NCBI RefSeq assembly: GCF_001672775.1
Contig: NZ_LZKJ01000027.1
Location: forward strand, 1 to 64,000
Direction: 5' to 3'
DNA length: 64,000 nt
From: Mycobacterium kyorinense
GTDB lineage: Bacteria; Actinomycetota; Actinomycetes; Mycobacteriales; Mycobacteriaceae
Positions 44,185 through 53,673 of the stretch are shown piece by piece; within the stretch, counting starts at the first letter, position 1, and every line of letters starts with the position of its first letter. The notes under the pieces are model-generated. The model worked only from the letters and a program-made list of their open reading frames with translations. It searched no databases and was not told where the DNA came from. The position numbers and the translations under genes are program-made.

Positions 44185-45131
44185 GCGAACCGAACGACAG
44201 CCCGACGTCTGAGGCGGTCACCGAACCGATTACCGCGCCGGCCTCCGACCAGGAACCGGTCGAGCAGCCGGCCGAGCAGCCGGGCGGCGAAGGGCAAGCC
44301 CCGCAGCCGGAGCCCGTCGAGGGTCCGCGGCGACGCGCGCGCAGGGAACGCGCCGAACGCCGCGCCGCGCAGGCCCGCGCCACCGCGATCGAACAGGCTC
44401 GACGGGAGGCCAAACGGCGGGCCCGCGGAGGTGGTCCCAGCGAACCCAAACCCGTTCCGCGGGGCGCGGTTCGAGGACTGAAAATGGTGCTCGCGTCGGT
44501 GCTGGTGGCCCTGGCCGCCACCGGGCTGGGGCTGATCCTCTACTTCACACCGGTGATGTCTGCGCGCAGCATCATCGTGACCGGGATCGGAGCGGTGACG
44601 CGCGAGGAGGTGCTCGACGCGGCGCAGGTCCGGCTTGGCACCCCGCTGTTGCAGATCAACACTGACGGAGTCGCCGACCGGGTGGCCGCGATTCGGCGGG
44701 TGGCCAGCGCGCGGGTGCAGCGCCAATACCCGTCGGCGCTGCGGATCACCATCGTCGAGCGGGTTCCGGTGGTGGTCAAGGACTTTCCCGACGGGCCGCA
44801 TCTCTACGACCGCGATGGCGTGGATTTCGCCACCGCGCCGCCGCCGCCGGCGCTGCCCTTTCTCGATGTCGACAATCCAGGGCCGAACGATCCGGCCACC
44901 AAGGCGGCGCTCGAGGTGCTGACGGCGTTGCGCCCCGAAGTCGCCGGTCAGGTGGGCCGGATCGCGGCGCCTTCGGTGGCCTCGATCACGCTGACGCTCA
45001 CCGACGGGCGCACGGTGATCTGGGGGACCACCGACCGCACCGAGGAAAAAGCCGAGAAGCTGGCGGCGTTGTTGACCCAGCCAGGGCGGACATACGACGT
45101 GTCCAGCCCAGACCTACCGACGGTCAAGTAG
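44181..45131 (+). CDS. ftsQ: Cell division protein FtsQ
   Basis: FtsQ links FtsL/FtsB to the divisome. The 316-residue bitopic protein has an acidic then Arg-rich cytoplasmic N-terminus (about 1-98), one membrane helix (about 100-122), a POTRA domain just after it ([22 protein letters not shown]) and a beta domain. GTG 44181 overlaps the murC stop; GTG 44178 would add one residue. It ends the tightly packed part of the cluster. Confidence 0.94.
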   Translation: MSEPNDSPTSEAVTEPITAPASDQEPVEQPAEQPGGEGQAPQPEPVEGPRRRARRERAERRAAQARATAIEQARREAKRRARGGGPSEPKPVPRGAVRGLKMVLASVLVALAATGLGLILYFTPVMSARSIIVTGIGAVTREEVLDAAQVRLGTPLLQINTDGVADRVAAIRRVASARVQRQYPSALRITIVERVPVVVKDFPDGPHLYDRDGVDFATAPPPPALPFLDVDNPGPNDPATKAALEVLTALRPEVAGQVGRIAAPSVASITLTLTDGRTVIWGTTDRTEEKAEKLAALLTQPGRTYDVSSPDLPTVK

Positions 45132-45466
45132 TCGCGACCTGCCCACGCCGCAGCGCCCAGACCGCCGCCGCCCGGGCCGCCGCTCGCCGAGCGTGAACCT
45201 GGCTTCACTCTCGACGTCGGGCGTGAAGCCAACTTCACACTCGAGGCTGCGGGTGGCTGTGACGCTCGGCATGTCGCGGCGAAAAATTGGCCGAAATTCG
45301 CCCGCGCCGTCTCGGCGCGCCTGCGTCGATCGCGTCCGCCGTGCCCATACCGTTCTGTTTGCGCGAAACAACTTGACATAACTCTAAGCCTCTAGTTGAG
45401 GTTGAGGTTTGCCAGGGGTGGACCGCCACACCAAGCCGAGTCCCATCTAGGGAGGAAGACGCAATG
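45132..45466 (+). promoter_or_regulatory. ftsQ-ftsZ intergenic region with candidate ftsZ promoter
   Basis: This 335-bp gap holds no gene. A perfect -35 element TTGACA is at 45373-45378, but no convincing -10 stands 16-19 bp downstream. GGGAGGAAG about ten bases before ftsZ is a strong ribosome binding site. The upstream half (45191-45244) contains a small repeat listed separately. ftsZ has its own promoters in other mycobacteria, which fits. Confidence 0.6.
45191..45244. repeat. Tandem pair of ~30-bp units with hairpin potential upstream of ftsZ
   Basis: GCGTGAACCTGGCTTCACTC begins at 45191 and GCGTGAAGCCAACTTCACAC at 45221. Each has a GTGAA...TTCAC inverted repeat followed by TCGA. A third, decayed unit may follow at about 45253 (GTGGCTGTGACGCTCG). 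The period is 30 bp. Confidence 0.7.
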
Positions 45467-46612
45467 ATGACCCCCCCGCACAACTACCTGGCCGTCATCA
45501 AAGTCGTGGGTATCGGCGGCGGCGGTGTCAACGCCGTCAACCGGATGATCGAGCAGGGCCTCAAAGGCGTGGAGTTCATCGCCATCAACACCGACGCCCA
45601 GGCGCTGTTGATGAGCGACGCCGACGTCAAGCTCGACGTCGGTCGCGACTCCACCCGCGGCCTGGGCGCCGGCGCCGACCCTGAGGTCGGGCGCCGGGCC
45701 GCCGAGGACGCCAAGGACGAGATCGAAGAGCTGCTCCGCGGCGCCGACATGGTGTTCGTCACCGCCGGTGAAGGCGGCGGCACCGGCACCGGCGGCGCTC
45801 CGGTCGTCGCCAGCATCTCGCGCAAGCTCGGGGCGCTGACCGTCGGCGTCGTCACCCGGCCGTTCTCGTTTGAGGGCAAACGACGCAGCACCCAGGCCGA
45901 AAACGGCATCGCGGCCCTGCGGGAAAGCTGCGACACCCTGATCGTGATCCCCAACGACCGGCTGCTGCAGATGGGCGATGCCGCCGTATCGCTGATGGAC
46001 GCCTTCCGCAGCGCCGACGAGGTGCTGCTCAACGGTGTGCAGGGAATCACCGACCTGATCACCACCCCGGGACTGATCAACGTCGACTTCGCCGACGTCA
46101 AGGGCGTCATGTCCGGTGCCGGCAGCGCGCTGATGGGCATCGGCTCGGCCCGCGGCGAAGGCCGGGCGCTCAAGGCCGCCGAGGTCGCGATCAACTCGCC
46201 GCTGCTGGAAGCCTCGATGGAGGGCGCGCAAGGCGTGCTGCTGTCGATCGCCGGCGGCAGCGACCTGGGGCTGTTCGAAATCAACGAGGCAGCCTCGCTG
46301 GTGCAAGACGCTGCCCATCAGGACGCCAACATCATTTTCGGGACCGTCATCGACGACTCGCTGGGCGACGAGGTGCGGATCACGGTCATCGCAGCGGGCT
46401 TCGACGCCACCGGGCCGGGCCGCAAACCGATCGTCGGCGGCGGTCAAGCGCAGTCCCAGACGATCGCGCCGGCCAAGGCGGGCAAGGTCACCTCGTCGCT
46501 GTTCGAGCCGGCCGACGCGCTCAGCATGCCGTTGCAGACCAACGGTTCGACGCTGGATATCGGCGGCGACGACGACGAGGACGTCGACGTCCCGCCGTTC
46601 ATGCGGCGCTAG
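45467..46612 (+). CDS. ftsZ: Cell division GTPase FtsZ
   Basis: FtsZ is the tubulin-like GTPase that forms the division ring. The 381-residue protein has [13 protein letters not shown], the GTP loop [12 protein letters not shown], the NVDFADV synergy-loop region and a C-terminal tail ending [10 protein letters not shown], which binds SepF and other partners. Two adjacent ATG codons (45464 and 45467) are possible; the second gives the usual N-terminus [21 protein letters not shown] lies upstream. Confidence 0.98.
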   Translation: MTPPHNYLAVIKVVGIGGGGVNAVNRMIEQGLKGVEFIAINTDAQALLMSDADVKLDVGRDSTRGLGAGADPEVGRRAAEDAKDEIEELLRGADMVFVTAGEGGGTGTGGAPVVASISRKLGALTVGVVTRPFSFEGKRRSTQAENGIAALRESCDTLIVIPNDRLLQMGDAAVSLMDAFRSADEVLLNGVQGITDLITTPGLINVDFADVKGVMSGAGSALMGIGSARGEGRALKAAEVAINSPLLEASMEGAQGVLLSIAGGSDLGLFEINEAASLVQDAAHQDANIIFGTVIDDSLGDEVRITVIAAGFDATGPGRKPIVGGGQAQSQTIAPAKAGKVTSSLFEPADALSMPLQTNGSTLDIGGDDDEDVDVPPFMRR

Positions 46613-46633
46613 CCCGCCGACGATACTGAGCAG

Positions 46634-47341
46634 GTGAGCGTTCGCATCCGGCGCGTGACGACCACCCGGTCGGGCGGTGTCTCGGCGCCGCCGTTTGACA
46701 GCTTCAACCTCGGTGACCATGTCGGTGACGACCCGGCTGCGGTCGCGGCCAATCGGGCCCGGCTGGCCGCAGCGCTGGGACTCGCTACTGATCGGGTGAT
46801 CTGGATGAACCAAGTTCACAGCGACCGGGTCGAGGTGGTCGACGGTCCGCGCGAGGCACCGGTGGATGACACCGATGCCTTGGTGACCCGGACGCCGCGG
46901 TTGGCGCTGGCCGCGTTGAGTGCCGATTGCGTGCCGGTGCTGATGGCGGACGCGCGTGCCGGGGTCGTCGCCGCCGTGCATGCCGGTCGCGTGGGCGCGG
47001 CGAGCGGCGTCGTGGCCCGTGCGCTGGAAGCCATGCTGGCCCTCGGCGCCCAGGCCGAGGACGTCTCCGCGCTGCTCGGCCCGGCGGTCAGCGGCCGCAA
47101 CTATGAAGTGCCCGCGGCAATGGCCGACGAGGTCGAAGCCGCGCTGCCGGGCAGTCGGACCACCACCTCGGCCGGCACGCCCGGACTTGACCTTCGAGCC
47201 GGAATCGCCTGCCAGCTCAAGAATTTGGGCGTGACCGCCATCGACGTCGATCCACGTTGCACAGTGGAGGACACCAACCTGTTCAGCCATCGCCGGGATG
47301 CGCCCACCGGGCGACTGGCCTCGGTGGTGTGGATGCAATGA
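46634..47341 (+). CDS. pgeF: Peptidoglycan editing factor PgeF / YfiH-type laccase-domain protein
   Basis: This DUF152/YfiH protein has 235 residues. Family members are zinc-binding hydrolases that in E. coli remove wrongly inserted L-Ser from the UDP-MurNAc stem; other activities (purine nucleoside phosphorylase) are known. The three metal residues are visible: His in NQVHSDR, Cys in SADCVPVL and His in AVHAGRVG. The last motif has HAGR where most bacteria have HAGW. GTG 46634 is 21 bases after ftsZ. Confidence 0.9.
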   Translation: MSVRIRRVTTTRSGGVSAPPFDSFNLGDHVGDDPAAVAANRARLAAALGLATDRVIWMNQVHSDRVEVVDGPREAPVDDTDALVTRTPRLALAALSADCVPVLMADARAGVVAAVHAGRVGAASGVVARALEAMLALGAQAEDVSALLGPAVSGRNYEVPAAMADEVEAALPGSRTTTSAGTPGLDLRAGIACQLKNLGVTAIDVDPRCTVEDTNLFSHRRDAPTGRLASVVWMQ

Positions 47342-48111
47342 GCGCCGCGGCGGCAAACCTCGCACCGCACCGGGAGCGGGAATCCGAATTGGCCAAAGCT
47401 TTGCGCGCAGTGCGGGAGCGACTTGCCGCCGCCGCGGACGCGGCCGAGCGGAATGTCGACGGAATTGAACTTCTGCCGATAACCAAATTCTTTCCGGCAT
47501 CAGATGTCGCGATTTTGTCGGCATTGGGATGCCGGGCCTTTGGCGAATCCCGCGAGCAGGAGGCTGCAGCGAAGGTCGGTGAAGTCGCCGGACTGCTGGG
47601 GTCCGATGAACCCGGTGTGCAGTGGCACATGGTGGGCCAGGTCCAGCGCAACAAGGCCCGGTCGCTGGCCACCTGGGCGCACACCGTCCACTCGGTCGGC
47701 AGTGTGCGCATCGCCGATGCGCTTGACCGCGCCGTCAGCGCGGCGCTGGGCGACGGCCGCCGGACGGCGCCGCTGCGCGTCTATGTCCAGATCAGCCTCG
47801 ACGGCGACGTGTCGCGCGGTGGCGTCGACGTCGCCGAACCCGCCGCGGTCGACGAGGTCTGCTCCCGGGTGGATGCGGCTGAACACCTGGAACTTGTTGG
47901 CCTGATGGGTATCCCGCCGCTGGACTGGGAACCCGACAGAGCTTTCGAGCGGCTGCGATCCGAGCACGAACGGGTGCGCCAAACCCATCCGAACGCGGCG
48001 GGATTGTCGGCCGGTATGTCAAACGACCTGGAAACGGCGGTCAAACATGGTTCGACGTGTGTGCGTGTCGGTACCGCGTTATTGGGACGAAGACCGCTAC
48101 CGTCACCGTGA
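47338..48111 (+). CDS. YggS family pyridoxal phosphate homeostasis protein
   Basis: This 257-residue PLP-binding alanine-racemase-fold protein (PLPBP/YggS) has the PLP lysine in LLPITKFFP, then FGESREQE, WHMVGQVQRNKARSL, GLMGIPPL and LSAGMSNDLETAVKHGST. It buffers PLP and helps keep amino-acid pools balanced. The ATG overlaps the pgeF stop (ATGA). Confidence 0.94.
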   Translation: MSAAAANLAPHRERESELAKALRAVRERLAAAADAAERNVDGIELLPITKFFPASDVAILSALGCRAFGESREQEAAAKVGEVAGLLGSDEPGVQWHMVGQVQRNKARSLATWAHTVHSVGSVRIADALDRAVSAALGDGRRTAPLRVYVQISLDGDVSRGGVDVAEPAAVDEVCSRVDAAEHLELVGLMGIPPLDWEPDRAFERLRSEHERVRQTHPNAAGLSAGMSNDLETAVKHGSTCVRVGTALLGRRPLPSP

Positions 48112-48169
48112 ATAGTCACTCCAGTCACATCTTCATCACAGACACCAGCAGCCGAGAAGGGGTCCCGCG

Positions 48170-48820
48170 ATGAGCACACTGCACAAGGTCAAGGCCTACT
48201 TCGGTATGGCTCCGATGGAGGACTACGACGACGAGTACTACGACGACGACCGCGCACCCGCCCGTTCGGGCTACGGGCGGCAGCGGTTCGCCGAAGACGG
48301 CTACGGCCGCTACGAAGACCGCTTCGACGGGCACGACTACGACGATCCGCGCGGTGAACCGGGCGACTATCCGCCCGGCAGCTACCGGAGCGGTTACTCC
48401 GACGACCACCGTTTCCGGCCGCGCGACTACGAGCGCACCGAGTTGCCCCGTCCGCGGTTCGCCTCGCTGCGCTCGGCCACCCGTGGCGCGTTGGCGATGG
48501 ATCCGCGTCGGATGGCGATGCTCTTCGACGAGGGCAGCCCGCTGTCGAAGATCACCACGCTGCGTCCCAAGGACTACAGCGAGGCTCGCACTATCGGCGA
48601 GCGGTTCCGCGACGGCACTCCGGTGATCATGGATCTGGTGTCGATGGACAACGCCGACGCCAAACGTCTTGTCGACTTCGCGGCGGGCCTCGCCTTCGCC
48701 CTGCGCGGCTCCTTCGACAAAGTCGCCACCAAGGTGTTTCTGCTCTCACCCGCCGATGTCGACGTCTCGCCCGAGGAACGCCGCCGGATTGCCGAGACCG
48801 GCTTCTACGCGTACCAGTAA
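48170..48820 (+). CDS. sepF: Cell division protein SepF
   Basis: SepF anchors FtsZ to the membrane in actinobacteria, which lack FtsA. The 216-residue protein has an N-terminal amphipathic helix ([15 protein letters not shown]), a long disordered Asp/Tyr/Arg-rich stretch and a C-terminal DUF552 domain ([47 protein letters not shown]). AGAAGGGG lies about ten bases before the ATG. Confidence 0.95.
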   Translation: MSTLHKVKAYFGMAPMEDYDDEYYDDDRAPARSGYGRQRFAEDGYGRYEDRFDGHDYDDPRGEPGDYPPGSYRSGYSDDHRFRPRDYERTELPRPRFASLRSATRGALAMDPRRMAMLFDEGSPLSKITTLRPKDYSEARTIGERFRDGTPVIMDLVSMDNADAKRLVDFAAGLAFALRGSFDKVATKVFLLSPADVDVSPEERRRIAETGFYAYQ

Positions 48821-48969
48821 GCACCGCGCGCCGCGGCGGCCACGGCGTAGGCAGCGTCTTGCCTCGTTTATGGCTCGCCGGAGGGAGTCGGTAGGCTGAC
48901 GATCATCGCGCCGGCCGCGGTCGGTGCTGTCGTGATCGTCACATCCTCATCAGTAAGGTCGGTCTCTCG

Positions 48970-49260
48970 TTGGCGCTGTTCATCCACATCCTGGGTTTTG
49001 CGCTATTCATCTTTTGGCTGCTGTTGATCGCTCGGATCGTGGTCGAGTTCGTCCGGTCGTTCAGCCGCGACTGGCGGCCACGCGGCCTTACCGTGGTGAT
49101 CCTGGAGATCATCATGTCGATCACCGATCCGCCGGTGAAGCTGCTGCGCCGGCTCATCCCGCAGCTCACCATCGGCGCTGTCCGGTTCGACCTATCGATC
49201 ATGGTGCTGCTGCTGGTGGCGTTCATCGGCATGCAAATCGCGCTCAACTACTCGGGGTAG
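48970..49260 (+). CDS. YggT family membrane protein
   Basis: This 96-residue protein of the YggT/Ycf19 family has two hydrophobic helices and the signature SITDPPVKLLRRLIPQ between them. YggT genes usually lie between sepF and wag31 in Gram-positive bacteria, as here. The role is thought to be in membrane or division-site organisation. The start is TTG 48970; no ATG or GTG fits the family N-terminus. Confidence 0.9.
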   Translation: MALFIHILGFALFIFWLLLIARIVVEFVRSFSRDWRPRGLTVVILEIIMSITDPPVKLLRRLIPQLTIGAVRFDLSIMVLLLVAFIGMQIALNYSG

Positions 49261-49514
49261 CCCGCGCCCGCCCGTCCTCTCGGCGGGGGCGGCGGCGTCG
49301 CTTAACTGCGTTTGGGTCAGTGCATTTCGTTGTCTTATCGCCCTGATTTCGTGTTTCTTAAAGATTGAAATTCGGTCTTATTTATTGACCGATTCGGCGA
49401 CCGGCGGGTCTGGTGTGACAGGATGGGCGGCAGTTGCAGTATGGCTACCACACCGTTCATACCGATCTAGACTTTGCAGGTTGGTTTGATCGTCCAGACT
49501 CGAGGGGGCAAACA

Positions 49515-50321
49515 ATGCCGCTGACACCAGCCGACGTTCACAATGTGGCGTTCAGCAAGCCGCCCATCGGCAAGCGCGGCTACAACGAAGACGAGGTCGA
49601 CGCCTTCCTCGACTTGGTAGAGAACGAGCTGACCAGGCTCATCGAGGAGAACGCGGATCTGCGTCAGCGGGTCAACGAACTCGACCAAGAGCTGGCCGGC
49701 GCGCGCTCGGGTGGTGGCGCCCAGCCCAGCCAGGCCGCGCCCGTCTACGAGCCCGAGCCCGAGCCGGAGCCCGCCAGGCCCGCGCCGCAGCCGGCCGCCG
49801 CGCCCACGGCTTCGACCAGCGAGGAACAGGCCATGAAGGCCGCCAGGGTGCTCAGCTTGGCGCAGGACACCGCCGACCGGCTGACCAGCACGGCCAAAGC
49901 TGAGTCCGACAAGCTGATGGCCGATGCCCGGGCCAACGCCGACCAAATCCTCACCGAGGCCCGGCGGGAAGCCGACACCACCGTCGCAGAAGCCCGCCAG
50001 CGCGCCGACGCGATGCTGGCCGACGCGCAGACGCGATCGGAGACCCAGTTGCGCCAGGCCCAAGAAAAGGCCGACGCACTGCAGGCCGATGCGGAGCGCA
50101 AGCACTCCGAGATCATGGGCACGATCAACCAACAGCGCACCGTTTTGGAAGGCCGCCTCGAGCAGCTGCGCACGTTCGAACGCGAGTACCGCACCCGGCT
50201 CAAGACCTACCTGGAATCGCAGCTCGAGGAGCTGGGCCAGCGTGGATCGGCGGCTCCGGTCGATTCCAGCGCCACCAACGATGCCGGGGGGTTCAACCAG
50301 TTCAATCGGGGTAATAACTAA
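49515..50321 (+). CDS. wag31: Polar growth protein Wag31 (DivIVA)
   Basis: Wag31 is the DivIVA homologue that marks the poles and steers cell wall synthesis. The 268-residue protein has the N-terminal lipid-binding domain ([20 protein letters not shown], first coiled coil to about 62), a Pro/Glu-rich linker and a long second coiled coil (about 110-240). In M. tuberculosis Thr73 in the linker is phosphorylated by PknA; here residues 61-80 contain no Thr, and Ser72 is the aligned hydroxyl. The 254 bp upstream have an AT-rich core near 49360-49395 likely to hold the promoter. Confidence 0.96.
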   Translation: MPLTPADVHNVAFSKPPIGKRGYNEDEVDAFLDLVENELTRLIEENADLRQRVNELDQELAGARSGGGAQPSQAAPVYEPEPEPEPARPAPQPAAAPTASTSEEQAMKAARVLSLAQDTADRLTSTAKAESDKLMADARANADQILTEARREADTTVAEARQRADAMLADAQTRSETQLRQAQEKADALQADAERKHSEIMGTINQQRTVLEGRLEQLRTFEREYRTRLKTYLESQLEELGQRGSAAPVDSSATNDAGGFNQFNRGNN

Positions 50322-50406
50322 GCAGGCCGAGGGCGCCGGGCCGGACGGTCCGTATCGTGCAGTCTTGGCAACAGTGGTGCATGCCCCGTCGGCTGGAGGT
50401 TAACCG

Positions 50407-50775
50407 ATGCTGATTATCGCGCTGGTGTTAGCGGTGATAGGTCTCGCCGCGCTGGTGTTTGCCGTCGTCACGAGCAACGAGCTGGTGGCCTGGGTGTGCA
50501 TCGCCGCCAGCGTGCTGGGCGTCGTGCTGTTGATCATCGACGCGTTGCAGGAACGGCGGCGACGCGAAGCCGGCGCACCCGTCGACAGACCCGCCGCGGA
50601 TGAGGGAGCTCAGCGCGAGGTCAGCAGCACCGCCGAGAGCGGCGCCGACGAGAACGTCTACGCCGACTATCCCGAGGACACCGCCGACGAAGGCGAGGAA
50701 TCCGTGCCCAACGGTGTGGGCACTGGACAACGGCCGGCCCAGTCCGCCGAGTCCCGGTCCGAGGACGAAGAATAG
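50407..50775 (+). CDS. Small membrane protein (Rv2144c-like)
   Basis: This 122-residue protein has two closely spaced hydrophobic helices (about 1-22 and 26-45), a short basic stretch (QERRRREAG) and a long acidic, disordered tail. Sequence and position match Rv2144c next to wag31. GGAGG lies just before the ATG. The acidic tail suggests a protein-binding role at the membrane; function unknown. Confidence 0.85.
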   Translation: MLIIALVLAVIGLAALVFAVVTSNELVAWVCIAASVLGVVLLIIDALQERRRREAGAPVDRPAADEGAQREVSSTAESGADENVYADYPEDTADEGEESVPNGVGTGQRPAQSAESRSEDEE

Positions 50776-50788
50776 GCCAGCTGGCCGG

Positions 50789-51475
50789 TCACCCCTTGGG
50801 GGCGGTCGCAGTCGCCAGCAGTTCGCGGACCTCGTCGTCGGTCACCTGATGAAAGTCGACGAACACCTGCCCCACCGCCTCGAAGTCGGGCGGCATCGTC
50901 GCACAGATCACGTCGTCGGCTTCCTGTGCCAGCTGGTCGCAGGCGGACGGCGGCCCCACCGGCACGGCCACAACGACTGACTTGGGGCCGATCGCTTTCA
51001 GCGCTCGCACCGCAGCCAGCATGCTTGCGCCAGTAGCGATTCCGTCGTCAACCAGGATCACCGTCTTGCCGCGCGGGTCGGTGAGCGGTCTCCCCCCGCG
51101 ATAAAGCTGCTCGCGGCGCTGCAGTTCGGCCGCCTCTCGGTCGATCACCGCGCGCACCTGCTCGTCACTGATGCGCAGGCTGGACAGCACATTGTCGTTC
51201 ATCACGATGCCGCCGCCGCTGGCCAGCGCGCCCATCGCCAACTCCGGCCACTGCGGCACGCCCAGTTTGCGGACCAGGAACACGTCCAACTCGGCGTGCA
51301 GGGCCGCCGCGACTTCATAGGCCACCGGAACGCCGCCGCGGGCCAACCCGAGCACGAGTACCGACTGGTCGCGGCGATACGACGACAGCTGCTCGGCCAG
51401 TGCGCGGCCGGCATCCCGGCGGTCACTGAACGTGCGCCGGGATGCCCGGTGCAAAAAGCCACTCGATCGGTTCAT
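50789..51475 (-). CDS. Phosphoribosyltransferase domain protein (Rv2143-like)
   Basis: This 228-residue PRTase-fold protein shows the PRPP-binding signature [14 protein letters not shown] and [18 protein letters not shown] at the N-terminus, as in actinobacterial dosR-associated PRTases. Only the PRTase domain is present; the M. tuberculosis protein, as I recall, is longer (about 350 residues). ATG 51475 is preferred to TTG 51484. It converges on the Rv2144c-like gene. Confidence 0.85.
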   Translation of the reverse strand: MNRSSGFLHRASRRTFSDRRDAGRALAEQLSSYRRDQSVLVLGLARGGVPVAYEVAAALHAELDVFLVRKLGVPQWPELAMGALASGGGIVMNDNVLSSLRISDEQVRAVIDREAAELQRREQLYRGGRPLTDPRGKTVILVDDGIATGASMLAAVRALKAIGPKSVVVAVPVGPPSACDQLAQEADDVICATMPPDFEAVGQVFVDFHQVTDDEVRELLATATAPKG

Positions 51476-51636
51476 GCGTCGCAACTTGTGGTTTCTTGGG
51501 CGCGTTGACCGTTACCAGCCTACGGCCGAAGTCATCGCCATACTGCGACTTCCCCGCCAGGAAACCGCCGAAACCCGGTCCGGCGCGCCCGCTGCGGCCC
51601 GGCCAGGCCCCGCAGCCGATGACGACGGTAGGCGCA

Positions 51637-52824
51637 ATGCCACGTAACGGCTTGCACGCCAAGGATATTGGTGACGGCGGTTTGAGATCGGTCCGCGCGG
51701 AGCACTCTGTCGAGGTGTTGAACGGCGCGGACGTCGGCGTCGTCGGCGCCGGAATCGTCGGGCTCTCGACGGCCTGGGCGTTGACCGAAGCCGGCGCATC
51801 GGTTCGGGTGTATGAACGCGGCGTCCCGGGCAATGGGCAGTCCGGCGGCGAGTCGCGAATTTTCCGCCACGCCCACGATGACCCGCGGTTGGTCGCGTTC
51901 GCGCGGGACAGCCGCGCAGTGTGGGACGAGTGGGCCGAGCGGCTCGGCAGCGAGTTGGTCTCCGGCGACGGCGCGGTTGCGATCGGTTCGGCCGTGGAGC
52001 GGCGGTTGCCGATCCTCGAGCAGGCCGGCGGGGTCCGCGTTCGGCGGATCGGGTCCGACGAACTCGCCGAGCGATTACCAGTGCTGGCCGGCTACGCCGG
52101 CCCGGCGATGCTCGACGAGGCCGGCGGGGCCATCCGGGTGCGCGCGGCGATCGACGCGCTCACCGAGTGGATCGGCGACAGTCTGGTCGCCGACGAGGTG
52201 ATCACCATACGGCCCACCCGTCGCGACACGGTCGAGGTGGTGTGCGGCGGAAGCCGCACCGAGCATGCCCGAGTCGTCGTGTGCGCCGGACGCGAAACGG
52301 CGCGACTGGCTCGAAGCGTCGGGCTGGCGCTGCCGGTGCGACTGGCCGCGCATGCCCGCTTGACTTTCGAGGTTCGCCACCACGCCCCGCTGCTGTCCTG
52401 CCTACAAGACAGCAGCGGCGAGTTCGGCGAAACCGGGATATACGCCGCTGCGACACCCGGAAACCGTTGCTACGCAGTCGGTTTGAGTGAAGCCGCGGCG
52501 GCCAAAGACGACGGCAGCTTCCCCGATCCGGCCGGGCTGGTCGCGTTGGCCGACCGGGCCGGCGAATATGCGCGACGCGCGCTTCCCGGACTTGACCCGC
52601 GGCCGGTGGACGCCCGGTACTGCTGGGTGACGACGCTGCCGTGGAGCGACGACGGCTTCGCCGTCTGGGAGCGGGAGGGCCTGTTCTTCGTCGCCGGCCA
52701 CAATTTGTTCAAACAGGCGCCTGCCCTCGGCCGAGCGCTCGCGCGGTTGGCGCTGGGGGAGGACCCCGGCATCGACCTGCGGGCCGGGTGCGAACTTGGC
52801 CGGGCGCCGGCGGAGTCGTCGTAA
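51637..52824 (+). CDS. FAD-dependent oxidoreductase (sarcosine oxidase/DAO-like)
   Basis: This flavoprotein of about 395 residues has the dinucleotide-binding loop VGVVGAGIVGLSTAWALTEAG near the N-terminus split by the usual GxGxxG, VVVCAGRETARLARSVG in the middle and FAVWEREGLFFVAGHNLFKQAPALGRALA at the C-terminus, where FAD is bound again. The family oxidises N-methyl amino acids or D-amino acids; the substrate is unknown. The start is uncertain: ATG 51637 or GTG 51715, just before the Rossmann strand. I know no counterpart at this place in M. tuberculosis, so it is probably an accessory gene. Confidence 0.82.
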   Translation: MPRNGLHAKDIGDGGLRSVRAEHSVEVLNGADVGVVGAGIVGLSTAWALTEAGASVRVYERGVPGNGQSGGESRIFRHAHDDPRLVAFARDSRAVWDEWAERLGSELVSGDGAVAIGSAVERRLPILEQAGGVRVRRIGSDELAERLPVLAGYAGPAMLDEAGGAIRVRAAIDALTEWIGDSLVADEVITIRPTRRDTVEVVCGGSRTEHARVVVCAGRETARLARSVGLALPVRLAAHARLTFEVRHHAPLLSCLQDSSGEFGETGIYAAATPGNRCYAVGLSEAAAAKDDGSFPDPAGLVALADRAGEYARRALPGLDPRPVDARYCWVTTLPWSDDGFAVWEREGLFFVAGHNLFKQAPALGRALARLALGEDPGIDLRAGCELGRAPAESS

Positions 52825-52827
52825 ACC

Positions 52828-52847
52828 GGTGTCCGAGGGGGACTTGG
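52828..52847 (+). repeat. Copy of the tRNA-Leu 3'-end sequence (possible attachment-site remnant)
   Basis: GGTGTCCGAGGGGGACTTGG at 52828-52847 matches the 3' end and T-arm of the tRNA-Leu at 54941-54960 (reverse complement sense) except for one missing G. It stands four bases after the oxidoreductase stop. Confidence 0.7.
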
Positions 52848-52936
52848 CCATCTACGACACGAGCCCTGACCTGGCGAATCGGTACCTGATCGTCGTCCGT
52901 GCTGGGGTTGACCCACTCAAATGCCGAGCGGTCGGA

Positions 52937-53371
52937 TCAGGGGTCGAGTTGGGCGGGGGCGACTCGGCACCCGGCGGCTTGGGCTCCGGCGTGCAGGCGT
53001 CGGTCCCAAACGGCGACGATCAGGCCGGGTTCACCAACAGCCAACGCGCTGGCTAGATGAACAGCGTCGGCTCCGCGCAAAGCATAGGCGCGGGCGAGGC
53101 GGCCCGCGTGCTGTTCAACCCTCGCGGTGAGTTCGACTGGGCGGGTGGCGGCCCAGAAGTCCTCCCAGTCACGCTCGGCAGCGGCGAGCTCGGATTCAGT
53201 TAGGTCGTGATTGCGGGCTGCTGCAGCGAGTGCGGCCCGGACTTCGGGGTAAGCCAGACGGCTGGACAATGCGGCGTCGCAGCCGTCCCATAGAGCGGAC
53301 GCCAGCGAACTCCCCGTCTCGGTGGTGAGAAGTTTGACGAAAGCGCTGGCGTCGAAGTAGACGAGCGGCAC
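52937..53371 (-). CDS. vapC: PIN-domain toxin VapC
   Basis: VapC is a PIN-domain ribonuclease toxin. The 144-residue protein has the acidic residues of the family: Asp in VYFDASAFVKLL, Glu in YPEVRAAL, Asp in RGADAVHLASAL and Asp in VAVWDRRLH. The start lies three bases after the stop of vapB, so the pair is one transcript. In M. tuberculosis this spot next to the tRNA holds a different toxin-antitoxin pair (parDE2), so the locus is a variable site. The RNA target cannot be read from sequence. Confidence 0.9.
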   Translation of the reverse strand: MPLVYFDASAFVKLLTTETGSSLASALWDGCDAALSSRLAYPEVRAALAAAARNHDLTESELAAAERDWEDFWAATRPVELTARVEQHAGRLARAYALRGADAVHLASALAVGEPGLIVAVWDRRLHAGAQAAGCRVAPAQLDP

Positions 53372-53374
53372 CAG

Positions 53375-53635
53375 TCAGCGCCGCTGGTCGCTGACCCGGT
53401 CAGACACCGGCCGCCGCGGCCGGGGCCTGGGTCGACTCGCAGCGACGGGCCGCTGCGCGGCGGCCTTGCCAATCACGCCTTCGGCCGTGAGACGCTCCAA
53501 GGTGCCTGCGCTGTCCAGTGCTGCCAGCCGCGCGACCGGAATCCCACGGTCGGTGATGACGACCTCACCACCAGCCCGAGCTCGATCCAGCCAATCGCTG
53601 AGGTGCGCGCGCAACTCGGTGACGGATACCTCCAC
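53375..53635 (-). CDS. vapB: Antitoxin VapB (Phd/YefM-type)
   Basis: This 86-residue antitoxin has a Phd/YefM-like DNA-binding N-terminus (VEVSVTELRAHLSDWLDRA, VVITDRGIPVARL) and a basic, disordered C-terminus that would wrap the toxin. I chose GTG 53635 over ATG 53674 because the family begins at VSVTELR and because two TGTACA boxes lie in the extra stretch, which then makes a leader. It is the first gene of the vapBC pair. Confidence 0.88.
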   Translation of the reverse strand: MEVSVTELRAHLSDWLDRARAGGEVVITDRGIPVARLAALDSAGTLERLTAEGVIGKAAAQRPVAASRPRPRPRRPVSDRVSDQRR

Positions 53636-53644
53636 GCAGTGAAC

Positions 53645-53673
53645 TGTACATTCATTGAATCGTAATTTGTACA
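53645..53673 (-). promoter_or_regulatory. Candidate vapBC autoregulatory operator (two TGTACA boxes)
   Basis: TGTACA occurs at 53645-53650 and 53668-53673, separated by 17 bp, in an AT-rich patch just upstream of the vapB GTG. VapBC complexes usually bind such paired palindromes over their own promoter. Confidence 0.55.

Noticed and set aside
45392..47524. 710-codon minus-strand open frame opposite ftsZ and pgeF
   Set aside because: Antisense to two fully conserved genes; His/Arg/Gly/Gln-rich composition typical of high-GC shadow frames.
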